Of a DNA stretch of 64,000 nt, positions 34,853 through 43,606 are shown one piece after another. Source of the stretch: Tersicoccus sp. Bi-70 (lineage in GTDB: Bacteria; Actinomycetota; Actinomycetes; Actinomycetales; Micrococcaceae); assembly GCF_001968825.1 (NCBI RefSeq), contig NZ_MIEU01000002.1:703553-767552 (forward strand). The letters are read 5' to 3'. A program made the translations under genes and the position numbers. The notes below the pieces were generated by a model that was not told the origin of the DNA, did no database searches, and saw only the letters and a list, made by a program, of their open reading frames with translations. Positions within the stretch are counted from its first letter, which is position 1. Each line of letters starts with the position of its first letter.

Positions 34853-35741
34853 GCAGCGGATCGGTCTGATCGGCCTCGGCAACATGGGGCGCCCCATGGC
34901 GACCCTGCTCGTGGACGCGGGTCACGACGTCGTCGGCTTCGACGTCGCGCCGTCGGCGCGGCAGGCCGCGGGGGACGCGGGTATCCCGATCGCCGCGAGC
35001 GTGGTGGAGCTGGCGGCCACCTGCGACATCGTGATCCTGATGCTGCCGTCGAGCGACATCGTCGACGCCATCGCCCAGGACCTGCTCGACGCGCCGGACC
35101 GGTGCATGACGCTGCTGCTGGACATGAGCTCGTCGATTCCGGACCGGACGGTTGCCCTGGCCGAACGCTGCGCGCCGAGCGGTGTCGCTGTGGTCGACGC
35201 ACCGGTGTCCGGTGGGGTGCTCCGCGCCCGGACGGGCGACCTCACCATCATGGTCGGGGGATCGGACCAGGACGTCGCCCGGGTCCAGGACGTGCTGGAC
35301 GTCCTCGGCGGCAGCGTGGTGCACGTGGGTGCCGTCGGGACCGGACACGCGACGAAGGCGCTGAACAATCTGCTGTCCGCCACTCATCTTCTGGCGACGA
35401 ACGAAGCGGTGCTCGCCGCCCAGACCTTCGGGATCGACCCCGCCGTGTTCCTCGATGTCGTCAACACCTCCAGCGGCCGCAGTGGGTCCAGCGAGTTGAA
35501 GCTTCCGCGCTTCGTGTTGTCCGGCCGCTTCGATTCCGGTTTCTCCGCCGCCCTGCTGGACAAGGACGTGAGGATCGCGATCGGGGTGGAACAGGCGATG
35601 GGCGTACCGGCGCCGGTGAGTGAGGCCGTCGGGCAGCGATGGTCGGAGCTGACGGCGCGGCTGGAACCCGGAGCCGACCACACCGCCATCATTCGCCCGG
35701 TAGAACAGGACCTCGGGCGCGAGGTCCGCGCGACCGACTGA
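34845..35741 (+). CDS. 3-hydroxyisobutyrate-dehydrogenase-family oxidoreductase
   Basis: A 298-residue beta-hydroxyacid dehydrogenase. The NAD(P) motif IGLIGLGNMGRPMATLL opens the protein. VDAPVSGGVLRARTGDLTIMVGG is the substrate-binding motif and GHATKALNN holds the catalytic Lys. The family oxidises 3-hydroxy acids (hydroxyisobutyrate, tartronate semialdehyde, 6-phosphogluconate-like). Its ATG lies 8 bp inside the CMD gene, so the two are translationally coupled and likely act in sequence. Confidence 0.9.
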   Translation: MSEQRIGLIGLGNMGRPMATLLVDAGHDVVGFDVAPSARQAAGDAGIPIAASVVELAATCDIVILMLPSSDIVDAIAQDLLDAPDRCMTLLLDMSSSIPDRTVALAERCAPSGVAVVDAPVSGGVLRARTGDLTIMVGGSDQDVARVQDVLDVLGGSVVHVGAVGTGHATKALNNLLSATHLLATNEAVLAAQTFGIDPAVFLDVVNTSSGRSGSSELKLPRFVLSGRFDSGFSAALLDKDVRIAIGVEQAMGVPAPVSEAVGQRWSELTARLEPGADHTAIIRPVEQDLGREVRATD

Positions 35742-35790
35742 CGCCTCACCCGCGCCGGGAGTCCACGCGACAGAGCAGAACGGAGCCGTG

Positions 35791-36633
35791 ATGAAGGATC
35801 TGACGGGACGGGTGGCCGTGGTCACCGGGGCCGCGAGCGGCATCGGCCGCGCGATCGCCGAGCGCTGCGCCGACGCGGGCATGGCGGTGGTGCTGGCCGA
35901 CGTCGAGGACGTGTCCCTGCAGCAGACGGTCGCCGACCTTCAGAACCGCGGCGCCGAGGCCGCCGGATTGTGCGTCGACGTGCGCGAGCCGGCCGACCTG
36001 GAGGCCCTGGCGGCCCTGGCGGTCGACCGCTTCGGCGGGGTGCACCTGCTGTGCAACAACGCCGGGGTGGACACCGGCGGTCCCTTCGACCAGATTCCGG
36101 AAGCGTCCTGGCGCTGGGTGATGGACGTCAACTTCTTCGGTGTGGTCAACGGGTGCCAAGCGTTCCTCCCGGCGCTCCGCGCGGCGGGGGAGGGGCACAT
36201 CGTCAACACGGGCTCCATGGCCGCGGTCAACGCCGGCATGCGGACCATGGCCCCGTACATCGCCTCCAAGTTCGCCGTCCTCGGCTTCACCGAGAACCTG
36301 GCCGTCGAGCTTGCCGCGACGGACCCGCAGATCGGGGTATCGGCGCTGTTGCCCGGCGGGGTCAAGACCCGGATGACCGACTCGGAACGCAACCGGCCCG
36401 CCGGCGTCGAACTCAGTGAGGACCCTGTCCGCGCCGAGGTGGTCGCGGGCATCCGCTCGGCCACCGACCGTGACGGTCTGGAGCCGCTGGACGTCGCCGA
36501 CCTGGTTCTCGACGCGGTCCGAGAGCGTCGTTTCTACGTCCTCACGCATCGCGAGGCAGCCCTGGACGCCGTGTCCCAGCGCCTGGCGTGGATGACCGAG
36601 GACCGTCAGCCGCTACCCCGCGTCCTGCGATGA
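35791..36633 (+). CDS. Short-chain dehydrogenase/reductase
   Basis: A 280-residue SDR with TGAASGIGRAIAERCADAG near residue 13, NNAGVDTGG, the Ser region VNTGSMAAVNAG and YIASK with the catalytic Tyr/Lys. The C-terminal extension (DVADLVLDAVRERRFYVLTHREA) is typical of SDRs acting on bulky alcohols or ketones. It is in the CMD operon, 49 bp after the hydroxyacid dehydrogenase. Its stop overlaps the next gene's ATG (ATGA). An in-frame GTG one codon earlier is also possible. Confidence 0.88.
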   Translation: MKDLTGRVAVVTGAASGIGRAIAERCADAGMAVVLADVEDVSLQQTVADLQNRGAEAAGLCVDVREPADLEALAALAVDRFGGVHLLCNNAGVDTGGPFDQIPEASWRWVMDVNFFGVVNGCQAFLPALRAAGEGHIVNTGSMAAVNAGMRTMAPYIASKFAVLGFTENLAVELAATDPQIGVSALLPGGVKTRMTDSERNRPAGVELSEDPVRAEVVAGIRSATDRDGLEPLDVADLVLDAVRERRFYVLTHREAALDAVSQRLAWMTEDRQPLPRVLR

Positions 36634-37877
36634 CCCCGCCGGACGACGACAGGACCACGACGCAGCACGACGGAGAGGGCACCACGGTGATGCAGGTGAT
36701 GCAGGTGGCGCAGGGGAGCGGCAATCCGCCCGTGCAGGGGTGGGTGGACGATCGCTTCCGCGGCGTCCTGGAGGCCTACCTCGAGAACTTCCGGCAGGAG
36801 GAGGACGAACTCGGTTCGTCCGTGCACGTCACGATCGACGGCATCCCGGTGGTGGATCTGTGGGGTGGGTGGGTCGACGAGGGGCGCACGACGCCCTGGG
36901 CCGAGGACACGCTCGTGTGCATGATGTCGGTCGCCAAGGGGGTCAGCGCGATCGCGGTCGGCATCCTGATCGACCGTGGCCTGCTCGATCCGGACGAACC
37001 GGTCGCCACGTACTGGTCCGCATTCGCGCAGCAGGGCAAGGAGTCGCTGCTGGTGCGCTGGATCCTCGACCATCGCGCCGGGCTGCCCGCCCTCGTCGAC
37101 GAGCCGCTCTGGCCCGGGGCGACCTTCGACCGTGACGCGATGGTCGGGGCGCTGGAGCGCGCCGCGCCTCTCTGGGAGCCGGGGACGGTGGCGGCCTACC
37201 ACGTACAGACGCAGGGTTACCTGCTCGGCGAACTGGTGCGGCGGGTCACCGGGACGCCCATCGGTCAGTTCGTGCACCGCGAGATCACCGGACCGCTCGG
37301 CGCGGACTACTGGATGGGCCTGCCCGCGTCGGAGTTCGGCCGCACCGCCGACCTCCTGCCGAACGGCCGCTCACGGCTCATCGCCGCTCGCGAGGCCGAG
37401 GCCGCCGACTCCCTGCGCGTCCTCGCCCTGGCGCAGAATCCGGACTGGCCGTGGCGCACCATGGTCAACTCGACCGAATGGCGCACCTCCGAGATCGCCA
37501 GCGCCGGCGGCCACGGCAACGGCCGGTCGGTGGCGCGGATCTACGCGGCCATGGCGAACGGTGGTGCGGTCGACGGCGTGCGCCTGATGTCCCCGGAGTC
37601 GGTCGGGCTGATCAGCACGATGCAGCACAACCAGATCGAGCTCGTCCAGGAGCGGCACTACCGGCAGGGCCTAGGTGTCCTGCTGAATTCCCCGGGCGCC
37701 GTCTACATGGGGCCGCACGAGGAGGCGTTCGGGCACCACGGCATCGGAGGGTCCGCCGGCTTCGCCGACCCGGTCGAGCACCTCTCCTTCGGGTACGCCG
37801 TGAACAGGATGCACGAGGTCGGCACCAACGGGCCCCGGGCGAAGCGACTCATCGACGCCGTGTACGCGGCACTGTAA
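36630..37877 (+). CDS. Serine hydrolase, class C beta-lactamase-like esterase (EstB type)
   Basis: A serine hydrolase of about 415 residues with the beta-lactamase fold. SxxK is SVAK (in MMSVAKGVSA) and the Tyr motif is AYHVQTQGYLLGEL, the YxxQTxG variant seen in EstB-like esterases and lactone hydrolases instead of YxN. No signal peptide. The ATG at 36630 overlaps the SDR stop; an alternative ATG at 36690 would remove a poorly conserved 20-residue tail. It is the second esterase of the cluster, so the substrate probably contains more than one ester or lactone bond. Confidence 0.84.
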   Translation: MTPPDDDRTTTQHDGEGTTVMQVMQVAQGSGNPPVQGWVDDRFRGVLEAYLENFRQEEDELGSSVHVTIDGIPVVDLWGGWVDEGRTTPWAEDTLVCMMSVAKGVSAIAVGILIDRGLLDPDEPVATYWSAFAQQGKESLLVRWILDHRAGLPALVDEPLWPGATFDRDAMVGALERAAPLWEPGTVAAYHVQTQGYLLGELVRRVTGTPIGQFVHREITGPLGADYWMGLPASEFGRTADLLPNGRSRLIAAREAEAADSLRVLALAQNPDWPWRTMVNSTEWRTSEIASAGGHGNGRSVARIYAAMANGGAVDGVRLMSPESVGLISTMQHNQIELVQERHYRQGLGVLLNSPGAVYMGPHEEAFGHHGIGGSAGFADPVEHLSFGYAVNRMHEVGTNGPRAKRLIDAVYAAL

Positions 37878-37887
37878 GGAGAAGGAC

Positions 37888-38640
37888 GTGGCAGCAGAAG
37901 GTCAGACCAGGGTCGCCGTCGTCACCGGTGCCGGCCGGGGGATCGGGGCGGCGGTCGCACGCCGGCTGGCGAGCGACGGGTTCCACGTCGTCGTCGCCGA
38001 CGTCGACGGGGACACGGCCGCGGCGGTGGCCGAGGAGATCGCCCAGCATGGCGGCTCGGCCGAGCCGGCCTGCTTCGACGTCGCGAGTCGTGCGGCCGTC
38101 CAGCAGGTGGTCGCGGAGACCGCCGGCCGCCTCGGCCGCCTCGACGTCGTCGTGAACAACGCGATGTGGATCAGGTACGGCGAACTGGCGGACATGGCCG
38201 AGGGGGACATCGATCGCATGCTCGACGTCGGGCTCAAGGGCGTCATCTGGATGATCCAGGCGGCGACCGGCCCCATGATCGCCCAGGGCTCGGGCTGCAT
38301 CATCAACGTCTCCTCGCCGGCCGCCGTGAGGGCCACCCGCGACGCCGGCATCTACGCGGCCGTCAAGGGCGCGGTCTCCAGCCTGACGTGGCAGATGTCG
38401 AGCGAACTGGGTCGCAGCGGGATCCGGGTCAACGCCGTCGTGCCCGGTGCCGTGCCCACGGAGGGCGCGCGACAGCTGGTGGACGAGGAGGGCTACGAGC
38501 TGCGTCGATCGAAGACCCCACTCGGCAGGCTCGGCGCCCCCGAGGACATCGCCGGCGCCGTCTCCTTCCTGGCCTCCGCGGACGCGTCGTTCGTCAACGG
38601 CCAGCTGCTGGCGATCGACGGCGGACTGATCGTCTCCTGA
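37888..38640 (+). CDS. Short-chain dehydrogenase/reductase
   Basis: A 250-residue classical SDR. TGAGRGIGAAVARRLASDG near residue 13, the segment VVNNAMWIRYG (the NNAG motif reads NNAM), Ser region INVSSPAAVRATRDAG and YAAVK are visible. The C-terminal GRLGAPEDIAGAVSFLASADASFVNGQLLAIDGG is diagnostic. GTG start with an AAGGAGAAGG site 10 bp after the esterase. It closes the operon. Confidence 0.88.
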   Translation: MAAEGQTRVAVVTGAGRGIGAAVARRLASDGFHVVVADVDGDTAAAVAEEIAQHGGSAEPACFDVASRAAVQQVVAETAGRLGRLDVVVNNAMWIRYGELADMAEGDIDRMLDVGLKGVIWMIQAATGPMIAQGSGCIINVSSPAAVRATRDAGIYAAVKGAVSSLTWQMSSELGRSGIRVNAVVPGAVPTEGARQLVDEEGYELRRSKTPLGRLGAPEDIAGAVSFLASADASFVNGQLLAIDGGLIVS

Positions 38641-38734
38641 CGGCGCCCGTCGCGCCTGCCGGTCCTCTCCGGCACGGTACGGTCGGACGCATGGCCGGGC
38701 GGGTTGCGCGGCGGGAGGGCAGCAGGAGGAAGTC

Positions 38735-39325
38735 ATGACGTTCGGCGCAGCGAACGCGGCCCTGCCCGCCGGGCTGACCACCGACGAATTCGTGCTGCGG
38801 CCGATCACGGCCGCGGACGCGGAGATGGATCACGCCGCCGTGGTGGAGACGCGCGAGCACCTCCGGTTGTGGGAGCAGTCGTCGTGGCCGGAGGACGGGT
38901 TCACCGTGGAGGCGAACCGCGCCGATCTCGTCGACATCGAGGAGCGGCACGCCGCGCGCCGGGCCTTCACCTACACCGTGCTCGATCCGACCGGCACCTC
39001 GTGTCTGGGCTGTGTTTACGTCTTCCCGACCGATGCGACGTTCCTCGCGCGGTCCACGGTCACGGCCGTGGCGGACCGGGCCTGGGCGGACGTGGACGCG
39101 GTGGTCTACTTCTGGGTGCGCGCGTCCCGGATGGCGACCGGGATGGACGGACGCCTCCTGGCCGCGCTGCGGGCGTGGTTCGACGAGTGGGAACTCGACA
39201 CGACCGTGTACGTGACGAACGAGCAGTTCGTGCAGCAGGCGGAGCTGCTGCTCCGCACCGATCTGACGGTGTGGTTCGAACTGCGTGAACCCGGGAAGAC
39301 CGGCACGTACCTGGTCTTCGGCTGA
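38735..39325 (+). CDS. GNAT-like acetyltransferase
   Basis: A 196-residue protein with a weak GNAT pattern: LRPITAADAEMDHAAVVETREHLRLWEQSSWPEDGFTVEANRADL at the N-terminus and YTVLDPTGTSCLGCVYVF as the central strands. The usual acetyl-CoA loop (Q/RxxGxG/A) is not clear, so it may be a divergent or non-catalytic member. It follows the catabolic operon after 94 bp but looks independent. Confidence 0.65.
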   Translation: MTFGAANAALPAGLTTDEFVLRPITAADAEMDHAAVVETREHLRLWEQSSWPEDGFTVEANRADLVDIEERHAARRAFTYTVLDPTGTSCLGCVYVFPTDATFLARSTVTAVADRAWADVDAVVYFWVRASRMATGMDGRLLAALRAWFDEWELDTTVYVTNEQFVQQAELLLRTDLTVWFELREPGKTGTYLVFG

Positions 39326-39344
39326 GACGGATCACGACGCAGGG

Positions 39345-39380
39345 GAGTGCGGCGACGGGACGATTCCCGCCGCCGCACTC
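39345..39380. terminator. Hairpin between convergent genes
   Basis: A 16-bp stem with one mismatch (GAGTGCGGCGACGGGA against TCCCGCCGCCGCACTC) and loop CGAT lies between the convergent GNAT and tannase genes. It can end both transcripts; there is no long T-tract. Confidence 0.65.
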
Positions 39381-39383
39381 GTT

Positions 39384-41054
39384 TCAGTTCGTGGCGGTGC
39401 AGGTGAAACTGGACGCCTTGCTGGCGTCACCGCCGGTGTACTTGACCCACCGGGGGTACTCGCACAGCGGACGGGTGCGGCCGGCGGTCGCCTTGTTGGC
39501 ATCGACCATCGTGAGCCGGCTGGGCGCCTTACCCTTCTCCACCCAGTTCATCAGGGTGGGGAGGGCGTCGTACCGGGCATTGAAGGCACCGAAGCCGTGG
39601 GAGAAGCCCGGCATCGTGTAGTACTTCATGAAGCCGTCCAGCGTCCTCTGCCCGAACGCGTCGACCTGGCGCTGGTAGAACGCCGTGGTGTTCTCGGGGG
39701 AGATGCCGTCGTCCGCCAGGCCCGTGGTGAGCAGCATCTTGCCGCCCTTCTTCGCGAAGGCGGAGAGATCGACGTTCGTGCTGTCCAGCTGCTTGGCGAC
39801 CTCCTGCAGGCGTGAGGACCAGTCGAGCGCGTTGAACTTCGTGGTGTCGTAGTTCGGGTTGCGGGTCACGATATTGGTGACGATCGCGTTGTACACCGCG
39901 TACTGGAAGGCCTCCTTGCCGCTCGCCGGCACGGACGGCTGCTTCACGGTGCCGAGCGTGAAGACGCTGTACGTGGCCCCGTAGTAGATCGGTGCCGCGG
40001 GCACCAGACTGTTGCCGGCGATGGGGAACCCGAGGTTGTGGGTGCTCGCGATGTCGTTCGCGGCACCGATCTGGGCGTCGGAGAGGCAGGTGTCGCCCGT
40101 GTCGGCGCCACCGGGGCATCGCAGGGTGGTGACGTCGAAGGTGTCGAGGCAGCCCTTCGTGTTGGCGATGACGCCGTCCTTGACACCGTCCAGTCCGTCA
40201 CACGCCGCGGAGACGGCGCTGACCAGCAGGTTGGTCTTGGCGGGGTTCAGCCAGCCGGCTCCGCCGTTGCCGTACAGCGCCTTGGCGTAGACGCCGCCGA
40301 TGCCCGCGTGCATCATCGTCACGTTGTAGGACGGCGTGCCGGCGACGACGCCGTCGTAATCCTTCGGGTACAGGCCGGCCGCGTTGATGGCCTCGTGGCC
40401 GCCCTGGGAGAATCCGATGAAGTAGAAGCGCTGGGGTGAGCGCTTGAACGCCTTCCTGACGAGGGCGACGGCGACGTCGTGGGTCTTCTTGATGGACTGG
40501 GTGCCGTAGTTCGCCAGGGCCTCGTCGTTCAGCCCGAACGAGGAGTCGAAGCCCGCACCCTCGTGGCCACCGTCCGAGCCGAGGGTGACGAAGCCCTGCT
40601 GCAGCGGGGTCGGCTGGCCGTCGGGTTGGAGCGCATAGTTGCCGAGGCCGGTGACGAGGGTGCCGTCGTAGCCGCCGCCGCCCATCTGCAGGGCTCGTCC
40701 GTTCCAGTTCCCCGGCAGGTTGACCTCGAACTTGATGGGCGGGGCGGCCGGATCGACCGGGTGGATGTCGCCGAGCACGCGGCACTGGCCGCCGGACTCG
40801 GTCACCCACGTGGCCTTCGTGACCGTCGCCCCGGTGGTCGGCAGCCCGATGGACCGAGCAGGGACGGATGCGGCGCCCAGTGACGCGCAACTCCGTGCGG
40901 TGATCGCCGGACGGTGGCGGTACCCGCCACCGCCGCCACCGCCGGCCCCGTGGTCGACGGACGATGCGTCCGCCGGGGCGGAGAGCCCCGTGACGATCAA
41001 CCCGACGAGGGCAGCAGCACTGGCAAGCGCCCGAACCCGTGACTTCCTCAACAT
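39384..41054 (-). CDS. Secreted tannase/feruloyl esterase family protein
   Basis: A 556-residue exported esterase. A signal peptide (MLRKSRVRALASAAALVGLIVTG, cut near ADA-SS) precedes a tannase-family domain. The nucleophile motif is IGFSQGGHEAINAAGLYPKDYDGVVAG near residue 218, and the C-terminal TMPGFSHGFGAF holds the catalytic His. Cys residues near both ends (SCASLG, CEYPRW) fit the disulfides of the family. It likely releases phenolic acids from plant esters outside the cell, which would suit the aromatic-acid permease upstream, but the two loci are convergent and not in one operon. The start has a GAGGAG site. Confidence 0.88.
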   Translation of the reverse strand: MLRKSRVRALASAAALVGLIVTGLSAPADASSVDHGAGGGGGGGYRHRPAITARSCASLGAASVPARSIGLPTTGATVTKATWVTESGGQCRVLGDIHPVDPAAPPIKFEVNLPGNWNGRALQMGGGGYDGTLVTGLGNYALQPDGQPTPLQQGFVTLGSDGGHEGAGFDSSFGLNDEALANYGTQSIKKTHDVAVALVRKAFKRSPQRFYFIGFSQGGHEAINAAGLYPKDYDGVVAGTPSYNVTMMHAGIGGVYAKALYGNGGAGWLNPAKTNLLVSAVSAACDGLDGVKDGVIANTKGCLDTFDVTTLRCPGGADTGDTCLSDAQIGAANDIASTHNLGFPIAGNSLVPAAPIYYGATYSVFTLGTVKQPSVPASGKEAFQYAVYNAIVTNIVTRNPNYDTTKFNALDWSSRLQEVAKQLDSTNVDLSAFAKKGGKMLLTTGLADDGISPENTTAFYQRQVDAFGQRTLDGFMKYYTMPGFSHGFGAFNARYDALPTLMNWVEKGKAPSRLTMVDANKATAGRTRPLCEYPRWVKYTGGDASKASSFTCTATN

Positions 41055-41441
41055 GAGTGACTCCTCGATGAGCAGGACGCGGGCCGGGAGGGGTCCGCAG
41101 GGGCCACTATGAGCACCGGCTCAGGGGAGTGTCCACACTTTTGTCAACATTTCTGCGGACAGTCGGCGGCGCGAGGCCGCACTGCCATTGCCCGTCGACG
41201 CTCGCTTGCTCGAAGGCAGCCTCCAGATGCGCCGTGCAAGTCGGTGGTGCAGGTCGGTGGTGCACTCGGCAACTGGGATAAAAGGAATCAATGCAAGCGT
41301 CGTTGGTGTCGATGTAGACGGCGGCGAGGATTTGGCTCGAGAGTCGGCCGCGGCCCGTCAGTTCGTGGTCTCGTCGAGGATGTCGGTCCGGTTCAGCCCG
41401 TCAGGCGTCTCCGAGGCGGCGCAGCAGTTCGGCGGACGAGC
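41055..41441. other. Gene-free junction between chromosome and accessory region, with 13-base repeats
   Basis: I see no credible gene here. At 41234-41272 a 13-base unit starting GTGCA is repeated (GTGCAAGTCGGTG, GTGCAGGTCGGTG, then a degraded GTGCACTCGGCAA). A short AT-richer stretch follows (GGGATAAAAGGAATCAATG). The repeats lie upstream of partition genes and could be remnants of an iteron or parS-like site. No tRNA gene is present, so the insertion point is not a recognisable tRNA site. Confidence 0.4.
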
Positions 41442-42207
41442 GCGTTCTCGAACGATCGCCTGACCGTCGCCTCGCGTCGCCCGCGCGGCCGTCCGCCGTG
41501 GACTGCGCGTCCTGGTCATCGACGCAGACCCGCAGGGCAACCTGACGGCCAGCGCCGCCCGCGACGACGTAGCTGCGGACGACATCGGTCTGGCCGACGT
41601 GCTCAGCTCCCGAGCGCCCGAGACGCTGGCCGACGTCATCGTCCCCGGCATCTGGGACGGGCTGAGCGTCGTGCCCACCACCGGCACCGAACTGGCCGCC
41701 GTCCGGGACGAACTGATCACCGCCGGCGCCGGCCGAGAGATGAGGCTACGCGAGGCCCTCGCGCCGCTCCTGGCCGACTACGAGCTGGTCTTGATCGACT
41801 GCGCGCCTAGCCTCGATCAGCTGACCGTCAATGCGCTCACCGCCGCCGACGCCGTGCTGATCATCAGCCAGGCCAAGCTGTACAGCCTCAACGGGCTCGA
41901 CGCGCTGCTGACCACCATCAGCGGCGTCCGCAGTTACTACAACGCGGATCTGCGCGTGGCCGGCATCATCGTCAACCTCTACAACCCGCGCACCATCAGC
42001 GCCCGCGGCTGGCTCGACGAGCTCACCACCGCTGCCCATGGCCGGGGGCTGAGCGTGTTCGAGCCGATCATGAACAGCCGCGTCGTCATCGCTGACGCCA
42101 GCGAAGCCGCCCGCGGCCTTGACGAGTGGGGGAGTAGCGACGCCCGCGAGCTCGCCGACGTCTACGACGCCTACCTCACCGCGACCCTCGAAGGAGCGAA
42201 CGCATGA
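41442..42207 (+). pseudogene. parA: ParA-family partition ATPase, P-loop deleted and frameshifted
   Basis: The downstream frame encodes a good ParA: LRVLVIDADPQGNLTAS (41503 onward), YELVLIDCAPSLDQLTVNALTAADAVLIISQAKLYS in parts, and AGIIVNLYNPRT. Upstream, a different frame reads AFSND at 41442-41456 followed directly by LTVA, where ParA proteins have AFSN-KGGVGKTT-LTVA. The Walker A P-loop (about 20-24 bases) is therefore missing. A frameshift near 41472 and a TGA at 41461 cut the rest off. The only usable start is a GTG at 41599, giving 202 residues without ATP-binding Lys. The remnant still overlaps its partner gene (ATGA). Confidence 0.75.
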
Positions 42208-42614
42208 GCACCGCCAGGCCCGTCCACCGCAAGTCCAGCCTGCAGGGATCCAACCCCGTCGCCCCCAGCGTCCCTCCAGTGACAGGACAGGCCTCGCCGG
42301 CCCTGGTCTCAGCGCCGCGGCCCGCGGCCGCGAACTCGACCCCGTCGACCACCGGACCCGCCCAGCCGGTGGGGGAGGGGCGGAAGAAGCCCAAGCCGAA
42401 GGTCAGCTTCTACCAGGACCCCGAGGACACCGCCCGGATGAGAGGCGCCCTCAAGCACACCCAGGTCGCCGAAGGATCCCGTAGCCTCTCGGACTTCATC
42501 GACCGGGCCGTCATGGCCGAGGTCGAGCGCCTCGAGGCCCGCTACAACAACGGGGAACCCTTCGAATCCGTCGCCGCCCGCGAGCTACCGCAGGGCCGGC
42601 CGCTCGGATCCTGA
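42204..42614 (+). CDS. ParB-like partner protein with ribbon-helix-helix C-terminus
   Basis: A 136-residue protein: a disordered Ser/Pro-rich N-terminal half, then KPKVSFYQDPEDTARMRGALKHTQVAEGSRSLSDFIDRAVMAEVERLEARYNNGEPF (key stretch at residues about 66-122), which has the strand-helix-helix pattern of ribbon-helix-helix proteins. Small proteins of this type are the centromere-binding partners of ParA on actinobacterial plasmids. Its ATG overlaps the ParA stop. With ParA damaged, active partition is unlikely; it may still bind DNA. Confidence 0.7.
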   Translation: MSTARPVHRKSSLQGSNPVAPSVPPVTGQASPALVSAPRPAAANSTPSTTGPAQPVGEGRKKPKPKVSFYQDPEDTARMRGALKHTQVAEGSRSLSDFIDRAVMAEVERLEARYNNGEPFESVAARELPQGRPLGS

Positions 42615-42681
42615 GCCGAGCCAGAAAACCCCCTAACGCTGACATCAGTACTAATAACAGTCATCGACTGGAGAGAGCCCG

Positions 42682-43032
42682 ATGAGTGAGACGCCCCTGA
42701 TCGTCGAGCACGCCGAAGCCGCCTACGAGGCGATCCGGTCCATCTGCCACGACGTCCCGGCTGCCGTGCCGGCACCACACCTGTACCGGGTGCTCGGTGA
42801 CCTCAAGAACGCCGCCGGGTACACCCAAGCAGAAGCCCTGGGGAAGCTCGCCTCCGCGCTCGAGCGGTCGCTGAGCGAGTACGACGTCTACGAGGACGAC
42901 GGCGCCGACCCCAAGCTCCGGGTCAAGAGCGCCGTCAAGGCGATGCGCCTGGCCGCGGAACACGCGAGCAAGGTCGGGGAAGCCCTCGACGCCGCCCAGA
43001 CCGCCATCAACCGTCAGGGCTACCGCGACTGA
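42682..43032 (+). CDS. Plasmid-type hypothetical protein
   Basis: A 116-residue, mostly helical cytoplasmic protein (EHAEAAYEAIRSICHDVP, LYRVLGDLKNAAGYTQAEALGKLASALERSL, AVKAMRLAAEHASKVGEALDAAQTAINRQGY). I do not recognise a named family; its place after parAB-like genes suggests a plasmid maintenance or transfer accessory. A GGAGAG site precedes the ATG. The AT-rich gap before it (CTAATAACAG) may hold a promoter. Confidence 0.65.
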   Translation: MSETPLIVEHAEAAYEAIRSICHDVPAAVPAPHLYRVLGDLKNAAGYTQAEALGKLASALERSLSEYDVYEDDGADPKLRVKSAVKAMRLAAEHASKVGEALDAAQTAINRQGYRD

Positions 43033-43233
43033 CCTGCCCGCTTGCCGGTGTCGTTCCTGTACCGGAGCGCGCTGGTGGGGCTGGGGATCGCCGCCCGGGA
43101 CCACGGCGGTAGCCCCATGCTGCTGTAGAAGCCGCCTGGAGTCTCTGGTGGGCCGGCATGGCTGTCCTGCGCCCTTGGACCCTACGGTGCCGTTAGGAGC
43201 ACGTTCTGGTGCCAGCCAGGGCGAGAGTGGACC

Positions 43234-43273
43234 GACCCCCGGATGTCTCCCCCGTCATCCGGGGGTCTTCTCT
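43234..43273 (+). terminator. Rho-independent-type terminator
   Basis: A perfect 12-bp stem (GACCCCCGGATG / CATCCGGGGGTC) with a 10-base C-rich loop is followed by TTCTCT. It lies about 200 bp after the plasmid-type gene and just before the next small gene. Confidence 0.75.
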
Positions 43274-43294
43274 GTCCCCGGCAGGTGGTGGGCT

Positions 43295-43606
43295 GTGGGC
43301 GTGGGTATCAGCGCGCGGCACCGGTCGATCGTTGATCGCCGGTGGGAGGTTCTGGCCGGCCGACTCGACCGGCCGCGGCCGGTACAGGCCGTGTTGGGGC
43401 CGGAGGAGCGGTTGACGTGGCCGGAGAAGCCGATCCCGGTGGTCGTCCGGTTGGTGTGGACGGATGGTCGCCGCAGCGTGAACGGGGCGGAGGCGATCGG
43501 CTGGAGCCGGCGGGTGGTGTTCGTGACGTTGGGGGAGCCGGTCGAGGAACGTGGCACTTACGTGATGGTGTGCGCCGGCCAGGTGAGACGCCGGAGGACG
43601 GTCTAA
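43295..43606 (+). CDS. Small hypothetical protein
   Basis: About 103 residues, Arg/Val-rich, with a probable beta-strand run (PVVVRLVWTDGRRSVNGAEAIGWSRRVVFVTLG). Starts at GTG 43295 or 43301, after the terminator hairpin. I do not recognise the family. Its end overlaps the SRAP gene by 4 bp on the opposite strand. Confidence 0.55.
   Translation: MGVGISARHRSIVDRRWEVLAGRLDRPRPVQAVLGPEERLTWPEKPIPVVVRLVWTDGRRSVNGAEAIGWSRRVVFVTLGEPVEERGTYVMVCAGQVRRRRTV

Noticed and set aside
41109..41441. Open frames upstream of the ParA remnant as real genes
   Set aside because: They contain the AFSND remnant or random Arg/Ser-rich sequence, with no ribosome sites.
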